Positions 52,921-60,103 of a DNA stretch of 64,000 nt are shown here, in pieces. The translations under genes were made by a program, and so were the position numbers. The notes beneath the pieces are model-generated. The model searched no databases, was not told the DNA's origin, and was given only the letters and a program-made list of their open reading frames with translations. Every line of letters begins with the position of its first letter. The stretch's first letter is position 1. The DNA comes from Rhizobium mayense (lineage in GTDB: Bacteria; Pseudomonadota; Alphaproteobacteria; Rhizobiales; Rhizobiaceae), in the NCBI RefSeq assembly GCF_030272705.1, contig NZ_JARFYM010000019.1, forward strand, positions 1 to 64,000. Reading direction: 5' to 3'.

Positions 52921-53832
52921 ATGACGAGCATCCTTACCAACAACGCCGCAATGGCCGCCCTGCAGACGCTGCGCGGCATCAGCTCCGACCTGCAGAGCAC
53001 GCAGAACGCCGTTTCGTCTGGTCTGCGCATCTCCAAGGCTTCCGATAACGCCGCCTATTGGTCGATCGCCACCACGATGAAGTCCGACAACAGCGCTATC
53101 GGCGCCGTTTCCGACGCCCTTGGTCTCGGTGCCGCCAAGGTCGACACGGCAACCACCGCTGTCACCAGCGCCCTCGACATCGTCAGCCAGATCAAGTCCA
53201 AGCTTGTCACTGCCATGGAAGGCTCGGTTGACAAGGGTCAGGTCCAGGAAGAAATCGGCCAGCTGCAGCAGCAGCTCGAGAGCGTCGCTCAGTCCGCTTC
53301 GTTCAACGGCGAAAACTGGGTTGTGGCTGCCAGCGGCGACTCCGCCTCGGTCGTTTCGTCCTTCATCCGCGGCACCAACGGCACCGTTTCGGTCAGCACG
53401 ACCTCCTACAAGTTCGACTCCAGCGCAACCGGCAACGTTCTGTTCGGCTCGAATTCCGGCACGATCGAAACCACATCCGGCATTCTCGGCACCGTGGATA
53501 GCACGGTCGGCGCCTCGGTCTTCAGTCTCGACATCACCGGCATGACCGGCGGGCAGATTTCCAGCGCCCTCAACATGGTTCAGACCGCTCTGAACTCCAT
53601 GACCAGCATGGGTTCGCGTCTCGGCTCGATCTCGACCCGTATCGACCTGCAGACAACCTTTGCTTCCTCGCTCTCCGATGCGATCCAGTCGGGCGTTGGC
53701 AAGCTCGTCGATGCCAACATGGAAGCGGAATCGAGCAAGCTCTCTGCTCTGCAGACGCAGCAGCAGCTGGCCGTCCAGTCGCTCTCGATCGCCAACTCCT
53801 CGACCCAGAACATCCTGTCGTTGTTCCGTTAA
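52921..53832 (+). CDS. flaB: flagellin FlaB
   Basis: Filament subunit of 303 residues, very close to FlaA; shared blocks include SGLRISKASDNAAYWSIATT and GQVQEEIGQLQQQLESVAQS. Differences concentrate in the exposed middle (about residues 175-205). Near-identity at DNA level over the N-terminal half indicates recent duplication or gene conversion. It has its own leader and terminator, so it can be expressed independently of flaA. Confidence 0.95.
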   Translation: MTSILTNNAAMAALQTLRGISSDLQSTQNAVSSGLRISKASDNAAYWSIATTMKSDNSAIGAVSDALGLGAAKVDTATTAVTSALDIVSQIKSKLVTAMEGSVDKGQVQEEIGQLQQQLESVAQSASFNGENWVVAASGDSASVVSSFIRGTNGTVSVSTTSYKFDSSATGNVLFGSNSGTIETTSGILGTVDSTVGASVFSLDITGMTGGQISSALNMVQTALNSMTSMGSRLGSISTRIDLQTTFASSLSDAIQSGVGKLVDANMEAESSKLSALQTQQQLAVQSLSIANSSTQNILSLFR

Positions 53833-53883
53833 TAGGAAGAACCGGCGCGCGTCGCGCCGGCCGAAATTCCGAACCAGCAGACC

Positions 53884-53912
53884 AACCGCGCTTTCCCAAG
53901 AGGCGCGGTTTT
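53884..53912 (+). terminator. rho-independent terminator after flaB
   Basis: AACCGCGC (53884-53891) pairs with GCGCGGTT (53903-53910) and runs into a T-rich tract. It resembles the flaA terminator in sequence and also separates flaB from the convergent ATP-grasp gene. Confidence 0.8.
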
Positions 53913-53917
53913 CCTTT

Positions 53918-55174
53918 TCAACTTGCCTCTGTGTCGGCTTTCTTGTTTCGAACGGCATTGACGAAAGCGTCAAACAACTTGCGCATGGCAACCTGCTTGT
54001 AGGGATAAATGTCGGGGCTATCCATGTTGTGGACCACCATCGCCACATCGAGTTCAAAAACCAGAAGGCGTCCGTCGGGAAGTTCCGCACAATCGATGCC
54101 GAAATAATCAAGCCCGATGTGACGATAGAGCGCCGCGAAACTCTCCTTGTGGCGGATCGCGAAATCCGTATCGAAATTCTCCATCCAAGCCTGTTCGACC
54201 GCGCGCTTCGCTGGGCTTTCCGCCATGCCAGCGCTGAGGTAATGCACGATCCAATGTTCGGAGAGCGCCATATGGCTGGCGAACGCCTTCCCGTTGATAA
54301 ATACGACGCGTTGCTTGTTGTATAAGCCGTCCGGACCGCAGAAATCGATGAAGGGCGCGACATAGAGTTCGGGCGCAGGCTGTGTGGCAAGCCAGGCAGC
54401 CAATCCTGGAATATCGTTGATGCGCTCCATCCCGCTGCCGGCATGGGTGCTGATCGGGCGAACGACCAGCGGAAATGAGAGCCCCGGTGCAGATTCGTCC
54501 AAGGCCTTTACGCCCGCACCGACAGCAACGAGATCTTCCCGGGGTACGCGATAGGTGCTCGGCGACAGAATGGAGGGCTCGTTGGCCAGCATGCCGCTGA
54601 CGCCGTCGCGCGTGAGCCGGCTGATCAGCTCCGGATCGTTGTTCATGATAGGGCCGTCAAAATCGGCCAGCAGCAGCTGCATCCGTGCGAGCACCGGGAC
54701 ATTCTCGGTGGATTCGCCGATCGCCATGAACGCGACGTCGTGGTCCGGCAAATCCTTGAGCTCGGTCGTTTCGGGATCCACATAATGCAACCAAAGAACG
54801 CAGTCGCTGCCCTCCAGCAGAAAATCCAGCGGTGTGTTCGCCATGAAATTGCCCTGCGTCACGAAGGCCAGCAGCCGAGGTCCCTGTTCGTTTCCATGGA
54901 CGACGCAAAAGTCGCGTTTCAATTCCACCGCACCCCGAAGGACGTGCTGCGCCTCATCGGAGCGACCAAGGGTCTGCAGGATCGTCGCCAGGTCGAAAAG
55001 CGCCGCCGCATCGGCACTATCAGCGCCGATGCGCTGCATCAGCTCGTTCCAAAGCGGCGTTACGTCCGCGCCGGCATAGATGAGCGACACGATCCTCTGC
55101 ATGCCCAGGATTCGGCTGGCGCTTTCGATTTCGTCAGGGGTGCGATCGGCAACGAGGCCGGATGTCATCAGCAT
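53918..55174 (-). CDS. TPR/ATP-grasp-like protein of unknown product
   Basis: A 418-residue protein with a short N-terminal helical-repeat region (DAAALFDLATILQTLGRSDE) and a C-terminal half that looks like an ATP-grasp ligase: FPLVVRPISTHAGSGME for the nucleotide-binding strand, NKQRVVFINGKAFASHMALS in the middle, and DYFGIDCAELPDGRLLVFEL then DVAMVVH for the metal-binding acidic end. ATP-grasp enzymes join a carboxylate to an amine or thiol. I chose the ATG at 55174, preceded by AGGA at nine bases; it overlaps the decarboxylase stop, and a second ATG at 55168 forms TGATG with it. The upstream 74 codons of the frame lack family features. The substrate is unknown. Confidence 0.75.
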   Translation of the reverse strand: MLMTSGLVADRTPDEIESASRILGMQRIVSLIYAGADVTPLWNELMQRIGADSADAAALFDLATILQTLGRSDEAQHVLRGAVELKRDFCVVHGNEQGPRLLAFVTQGNFMANTPLDFLLEGSDCVLWLHYVDPETTELKDLPDHDVAFMAIGESTENVPVLARMQLLLADFDGPIMNNDPELISRLTRDGVSGMLANEPSILSPSTYRVPREDLVAVGAGVKALDESAPGLSFPLVVRPISTHAGSGMERINDIPGLAAWLATQPAPELYVAPFIDFCGPDGLYNKQRVVFINGKAFASHMALSEHWIVHYLSAGMAESPAKRAVEQAWMENFDTDFAIRHKESFAALYRHIGLDYFGIDCAELPDGRLLVFELDVAMVVHNMDSPDIYPYKQVAMRKLFDAFVNAVRNKKADTEAS

Positions 55175-56655
55175 TGGAGCAAATCCTGTCGAGAACCGAG
55201 TTTCAGAACGCCGTTTATCAGCGCATCGATGTCCGCCTGCCGCGTACGGTGGTTTACAATGGCGGCGCGGATTGCCGTCTGCCCGTTCAGATGGGTGAGC
55301 GACGGAGCAACGCGGCCTTCCGCGTGGAGGCGCTCCACGATCCGTGCATTGACCTCCGACGACGTATCGCCTGCAAGACCCACATACGCAAAGCAAACGA
55401 TGTTGAGTGCGACCGGCGCCAGGAGCCGCAAGGCAGGTTCCTGCTCGATCCTGTGGGCCAGGGCCTGCGCCAGCGCGCAGTTGGCGGCCATGGAATCTCC
55501 CAAGGCTTTGACGCCATAGGTCTTAAGGGTGAACCAGGTCTTGAGTGCACGAAAACCGCGTGACAGATCCGGGCCGTAGTCGCAGGGCCACCAGTCACCA
55601 CCCGCGAGGCCCGAGGCAGCGCGGCTCAAATATGCGGCCTCCGAGGCAAATGTCTGGCGCTGCCATGCGCTGTCGCGAACGAGGAGGAAGCCTGCGTCAT
55701 AGGGCACCTGGCCCCATTTGTGGAAATCGAATGCAAGTGAATCGCAGGACTCGATGCCGGTGAAGAGATGCGCCAGGTCATCGGCCAGGATGCCCAGAGC
55801 TCCCAAGGCGCCGTCAACGTGAAAATGAAGATCGTGGGCGTCGGCGATGCCACGCAAGGCGATGAGATCGTCGACCGCGCCGGTATTCACTGTCCCCGCG
55901 CTTCCGATGACCAGGAACGGCATATGCCCTTCCTTCTTGTCGCGCAGGATGGCACGTTCGAGAGCCGCAATGTCGATCTGCCCTGCGGCGTTGGCCGGAA
56001 TGCGTCTTAGCTGATCGCTGCCGATTCCGGACATCTCAAATGCGCGCGGCACGCAACCGTGCACTTCGCTCGACGCGTAGGCCACCAGCCGCGGTTCGTT
56101 GGATAGACCTTGCGCGCGGATACTTTGCCCGAGCTTCCTGCTCCTCGCGAGCAGGACGGCGACAAAATTGGCCTGCGAGGTGCCGGTCAGGAACACGCCG
56201 CCGGCGGTGTCCGGAAACGAGAATATTTGCTGTGTCCACCTGATAATCTGGCGCTCGACCTCTATCGGCATGTGGTCGCGCCCACCGAGATTGGCGTTAA
56301 GGCCGCCGGCCAGCATCTCCGCCAACATACCCGTGACCGTCCCGCCGCCCTGTACCCAGCCCATGAATCCGGAGTGGATATTGCCGCTGCCATACGGAAG
56401 GATGTTGTCGCGGAATATGGCATGGACATCCGCGAGATCGGTCGCCTCGACGGGCAACGGTGCGTCGAACAAAGCGCGCGCCGATGATGGCGCTGCTTGC
56501 CAGACGGGCTTTTCCGAAAGCGTTTCCAGATGGTCAAACATGTCGTCCAGCATCCGGTGTCCCTGCTTGCGCAAGGTTTGCCAGTCGTCGGGGTCAAGGC
56601 CTGTCCGCTGACGGGGGGCATCCCACGGCAATCCGCCGTCCTGTAAACTTAACAT
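55168..56655 (-). CDS. PLP-dependent group II decarboxylase
   Basis: Pyridoxal-phosphate enzyme of the aromatic-L-amino-acid/glutamate decarboxylase group, expected to turn an amino acid into an amine. Visible are TGTSQANFVAVLLARSRK, the pyridine-binding aspartate in HVDGALGALG (Asp281), and the PLP lysine in FDFHKWGQVPYDAG (Lys313). The ATG at 56655 gives 495 residues; a GTG at 56694 is in frame without a ribosome site. The stop overlaps the ATP-grasp-like start, so the two are translated together. Inserted antisense between flaB and the third flagellin gene. The amino-acid substrate cannot be deduced. Confidence 0.85.
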   Translation of the reverse strand: MLSLQDGGLPWDAPRQRTGLDPDDWQTLRKQGHRMLDDMFDHLETLSEKPVWQAAPSSARALFDAPLPVEATDLADVHAIFRDNILPYGSGNIHSGFMGWVQGGGTVTGMLAEMLAGGLNANLGGRDHMPIEVERQIIRWTQQIFSFPDTAGGVFLTGTSQANFVAVLLARSRKLGQSIRAQGLSNEPRLVAYASSEVHGCVPRAFEMSGIGSDQLRRIPANAAGQIDIAALERAILRDKKEGHMPFLVIGSAGTVNTGAVDDLIALRGIADAHDLHFHVDGALGALGILADDLAHLFTGIESCDSLAFDFHKWGQVPYDAGFLLVRDSAWQRQTFASEAAYLSRAASGLAGGDWWPCDYGPDLSRGFRALKTWFTLKTYGVKALGDSMAANCALAQALAHRIEQEPALRLLAPVALNIVCFAYVGLAGDTSSEVNARIVERLHAEGRVAPSLTHLNGQTAIRAAIVNHRTRQADIDALINGVLKLGSRQDLLQC

Positions 56656-56985
56656 GTCGACCCCGTATTGGCTGAATGTACCACTCGCAACCACGCCGAT
56701 TCTGGCCCGACAGTTGTCGGTTCATGACAATCTTATGCTGCCCAAGATGGCGCGAAGCTGACCTGGTGCGCCGATTGCCCCTCGAAATGTGGGGGTGCAG
56801 ACGGAGACCTGCCTCCGCTGGTTGAAACGCAAGCCGTGTTCCGAACGCCGCGTAGGTCGCGAGCGCATTCCAAAAGTATGGTTTTGTTAACTTTCCGGCT
56901 TCGTCGTTAACTTTTTATTAAGGCTAATGTTGTCATCTGCGACTAACGCAACGGTTGGTTAACCTCTCCTAAGAGCCGGTTAACA

Positions 56986-57053
56986 GGCATGACGCTGATT
57001 GCCGTTCCCGGCCGAAGACCGGAATGTCCCTTCCAATTCAGCCACAAGGGGCA
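56986..57053 (+). promoter_or_regulatory. structured 5' leader of the third flagellin gene with SD hairpin
   Basis: GGCA/TGCC (from 56986, partner at 57000-57003) and CCGG/CCGG (57008-57011, 57019-57022) form two hairpins; TGTCCCTT (57025-57032) pairs with AAGGGGCA (57046-57053), which contains the ribosome site. ATG at 57061. GGTTAAC repeats at 56956 and 56978 lie immediately upstream. The rest of the spacer from 56656 shows no gene. Confidence 0.72.
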
Positions 57054-57060
57054 CTTCTCC

Positions 57061-57981
57061 ATGACCAGCATTTTGACCAATGACGCGGCAATGTCCGCCC
57101 TCCAGACGCTCCGCTCGATCAACAACAATCTGGAAGATACCCAAAACCGCGTCTCCTCAGGCTATCGCGTCGCCAAGGCCTCTGACAATGCCGCCTATTG
57201 GTCGATCGCAACCACCATGCGTTCCGATAACAGCGCGCTTTCCGCCGTCTCCGACGCGCTGGGTCTCGGCGCCGCTAAGGTCGACACCGCGTATACGGCA
57301 ATGGACAACTCCATCAATGTCGTCCAGCAGATCAAGGACAAGCTTGTCGCCGCGACGGAAAACAGCGTCGACAAGGCGGATGTTCAGGAAGAGATCTCGC
57401 AGCTTCAGCAGCAGCTTGAGAGCATCGCGCAGTCCGCTTCGTTCTCCGGGCAGAACTGGATGATCGGAGCCAATGGCGCTTCCGCATCGGTCGTGTCCTC
57501 CTTTGTCCGCAACAGCGACGGCACGGTCGAGGTCAACAGCACCAGCTACACGTTCGATTCAGGATCGCAAGGCAACGTCATGTTCGGTGCCAATCCGGAC
57601 GGTACGATCGACACCAGCTCCGGTATTCTCGGGACCACGCAGGACATCAACGGCAGCGCTTATTCCGTCTTCAGTCTTAACATCACCGCTATGACCAGCG
57701 GCGACATCGGTAAGTCGATGAACCTGGTGCAATCGGCTCTCAACGCGATGACGAGCACCGCCTCGCAGCTGGGTTCGCTGTCCACCCGCATCGACCTGCA
57801 GACCAGCTTCGTTTCGACGCTGAGCGACACGATCGACTCCGGTGTCGGCAAGCTTGTCGATGCGAATATGGAAGAGGAATCGAGCAAGCTATCGGCGCTG
57901 CAGACACAGCAGCAATTGGCGATCCAGTCGCTTCAGATCGCCAACAACAGCGCGCAGAACGTTCTTGCGCTCTTTAAGTGA
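57061..57981 (+). CDS. flagellin (third copy)
   Basis: Filament subunit of 306 residues. The ends are typical (NDAAMSALQTLRSINNNLED, NRVSSGYRVAKASDNAAYWS; C-terminal IQSLQIANNSAQNVLALFK). It is more diverged from FlaA/FlaB than they are from each other, and synonymous codon choice differs. By position it may correspond to flaC or flaD of other rhizobia; the symbol is left open. The ATG at 57061 follows the leader and ribosome site; an in-frame start at 56989 lies inside the leader. Confidence 0.94.
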   Translation: MTSILTNDAAMSALQTLRSINNNLEDTQNRVSSGYRVAKASDNAAYWSIATTMRSDNSALSAVSDALGLGAAKVDTAYTAMDNSINVVQQIKDKLVAATENSVDKADVQEEISQLQQQLESIAQSASFSGQNWMIGANGASASVVSSFVRNSDGTVEVNSTSYTFDSGSQGNVMFGANPDGTIDTSSGILGTTQDINGSAYSVFSLNITAMTSGDIGKSMNLVQSALNAMTSTASQLGSLSTRIDLQTSFVSTLSDTIDSGVGKLVDANMEEESSKLSALQTQQQLAIQSLQIANNSAQNVLALFK

Positions 57982-57992
57982 GCCTTGACCGG

Positions 57993-58049
57993 AGCTTACG
58001 TCAGGAGCGCGCGGCGGCATTTCTCTCTTGCCGCCGCGCGTAAGCTTTT
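57993..58049 (+). terminator. very long nested terminator hairpin
   Basis: An inner perfect stem CGCGCGGCGGCA (58008-58019)/TGCCGCCGCGCG (58029-58040) lies within an outer stem AGCTTACG (57993-58000)/CGTAAGCT (58039-58046), followed by TTTT. It begins 12 bases after the flagellin stop. Confidence 0.85.
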
Positions 58050-58170
58050 GTTAACCTTCCCAAGTAACTGATTTGCAGTATTTGCGCAAAGCCCTGGTGT
58101 CTGACAGTTTTCGTTGGAACCGCAGGGCTTTATCTAGCGACGGGCCGCGTTGGGATTATTCCCGCTGGCG

Positions 58171-58232
58171 GGCATGAGGCCGATCGTTGCTGCCGGATCG
58201 GTCCGGTCTGCCGTTTCCCAATAGAATTACGG
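58171..58232 (+). promoter_or_regulatory. diverged leader of the fourth flagellin gene
   Basis: GGC/GCC hairpin from 58171 and CCGG/CCGG (58193-58196, 58203-58206) keep the shared leader design, but the SD-pairing helix is replaced by a short CCGT/ACGG pair (58211-58214, 58229-58232), and no strong ribosome site precedes the ATG at 58241. Confidence 0.55.
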
Positions 58233-58240
58233 ATTTTCCG

Positions 58241-59218
58241 ATGAGCAATGTGACGACGAATCCCGCCGCCCTGGCCGCGCTGACCGTATTGCGCGGCGTC
58301 ACTAAAGATCTCGGTGTCGTGCAGGAACAGGTTTCGTCCGGGTATCGCGTCGAGAACGCGAGTGACGATCCGACCTATTGGTCGATGTCGAAGACCATGC
58401 AATCGGACCAGAACAGCCTTTCCACCATCACGGACGCGCTCGGTCTCGGCGCCTCAAAGGTCGACACCGCCTCCACCGCCATGGATACGGTTGTCAATCT
58501 CCTCACGCAGATCCAGGCCAAATTGGTTTCTGCCAAGGAGCCGGGCACCGATAAGTCCGCGGTCAACGGCGACATTCAGCAGCTCAAAAACCAATTGCAG
58601 TCGGTTACCCAGTCCGCGTCCTTCTCCGGTGAGAACTGGCTCTACAACACCAATTCGCAACCCGATACCAAGCAGTCCGTAATCAGCAATTTTACCCGTG
58701 GTCCGGGTGGCCAAGTCAATCTGGAAACGGTCAACTACGATAGCACGCAAACCCTGATGATCGACAGCGCCGACGCGAGCCGCGGGTTGCTGACGAAGAA
58801 TGTTGACGCCAGCACATTTGACGCATCCGGTGGAACGTCGACGCCTCGCGATTACTATCTCTTGGCAGCGGATGCCGGTACGCCGCAGGCCGGTGGTACC
58901 GAGATATCCATCTCCGACAGCACGACGGACGCTCAGCTCACCGACATGATCAACGTGACGAATTCGCTTCTGAAGTCGGCGACCTCGGCGGATTCGACGC
59001 TGGGTGTGATGAAATCCCGTATCAATGACCAGTCGGACTACATCTCGAAGCTCAGCGATGCCATCAAGACCAGTGTCGGCAATCTGGTCGACACCAATAT
59101 GGAAGAGGCATCCGCGCGTCAGAGTGCGCTTCAGACGGCACAGCAGATGGGCATTCAGTCGCTGTCGATCGCCAACACCATGGCGAGCAAGGTGTTGATC
59201 CTGCTTCAGGCAAAGTGA
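58241..59218 (+). CDS. flagellin (fourth, divergent copy)
   Basis: Flagellin of 325 residues, the most divergent of the four and about 20 residues longer, with an extended middle part (residues ~150-230). Flagellin ends remain: EQVSSGYRVENASDDPTYWS and C-terminal NMEEASARQSALQTAQQMGI then QSLSIANTMASKVLILLQAK. The weak ribosome site suggests low expression, as for minor flagellins. An in-frame start at 58187 lies within the leader. Confidence 0.93.
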   Translation: MSNVTTNPAALAALTVLRGVTKDLGVVQEQVSSGYRVENASDDPTYWSMSKTMQSDQNSLSTITDALGLGASKVDTASTAMDTVVNLLTQIQAKLVSAKEPGTDKSAVNGDIQQLKNQLQSVTQSASFSGENWLYNTNSQPDTKQSVISNFTRGPGGQVNLETVNYDSTQTLMIDSADASRGLLTKNVDASTFDASGGTSTPRDYYLLAADAGTPQAGGTEISISDSTTDAQLTDMINVTNSLLKSATSADSTLGVMKSRINDQSDYISKLSDAIKTSVGNLVDTNMEEASARQSALQTAQQMGIQSLSIANTMASKVLILLQAK

Positions 59219-59467
59219 ACTCGGGGCAGCCGCGGCCGAAGGGGTCGCGCCTGCCGCATTCATCCTCGCACAAGTTTGACCCCCTACGGTCCACCGCAAT
59301 GGCATGGCTGCGCAATTTTTCCGGTGACGTTCGGCGTTGCGCCGGAAAGTGTGGCCGCAGGACGGAACCGGAAGCGTGATGATCTACGTTTTGAGCATTG
59401 GAATTCGAGGGACCTGTCGAGATATCAGCTCGCGGCCTTCTGCGGATGAAAACGGGAGAATGTCAGC

Positions 59468-60103
59468 ATGAGCCCGACGCTATCCCGCTATCTCAAGGAT
59501 TTCAGCGCCGAGACTCCGCCTCCGTCCCCCGGCATACCCGACATGCCGTTCGAGGGGACCTTGGACTTCCCGGAAAGTCCGGCGGCACCTCCGGTCGATA
59601 TCGAGGCGGAACGTCGCGAAGCCTATGCGGAGGGACACGAAGCCGCGACGCTGGAATTGACGCAAAGCCATCAGGCGGAACTGGATGCGATCGCCACAAC
59701 GCACCGAGGCGAGATGGAAGCATTGCGCGCCCGCTATGAGGAGCGCGCGGCGGAGAAGATTGCCTCTGGATTGAGAGAGCTCGCCGTGGTGCTCGGACAG
59801 GCGATCGGCGCGGAGGCTGCTGCTGCGCTTGCGCCGGTCATGACGGAAGCGCTGGCGGCCAAGGCTGTGGTGGATCTCGCGGAACGAGTGACGGCGGCTA
59901 TTCTCGACGGCGCGGCGGGCCCGATCACGGTCGGCGGCCCCCGCAATCTCTTCGAGATGCTTCACGCGCAAATCGGCCAAAACGGTGTTTTGCTGCGCCA
60001 CGTCGAAGGCCGAGACGTCGATCTCACTGTGACCATTGGAGAGAGTGTTCTCGTGACCCGTATGTCCGCCTGGGCCGCTAGTCTGAAAGAGATATTGAAA
60101 TGA
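59468..60103 (+). CDS. candidate FliH-like export-ATPase regulator
   Basis: I infer a FliH-type stator of the export ATPase. The 211-residue protein has a proline-rich N-terminus, a charged coiled coil (REAYAEGHEAATLELTQSHQ then AELDAIATTHRGEMEALRAR) and a helical C-terminal domain ending in GRDVDLTVTIGESVLVTRMS, which resembles the end of FliH. No fliH is found beside fliI in this window. It overlaps motB by four bases and is preceded by a 249-base spacer that has a degenerate leader-like sequence near 59301. The similarity is weak, and other roles in motor assembly are possible. Confidence 0.6.
   Translation: MSPTLSRYLKDFSAETPPPSPGIPDMPFEGTLDFPESPAAPPVDIEAERREAYAEGHEAATLELTQSHQAELDAIATTHRGEMEALRARYEERAAEKIASGLRELAVVLGQAIGAEAAAALAPVMTEALAAKAVVDLAERVTAAILDGAAGPITVGGPRNLFEMLHAQIGQNGVLLRHVEGRDVDLTVTIGESVLVTRMSAWAASLKEILK

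Noticed and set aside
52837..54444. 535-codon open frame on the minus strand
   Set aside because: It runs antisense through flaB, across its terminator and into the ATP-grasp gene in another frame.
54740..55519. 259-codon plus-strand frame in the decarboxylase/ATP-grasp region
   Set aside because: It spans the junction of two well-supported minus-strand genes and shows no domain.
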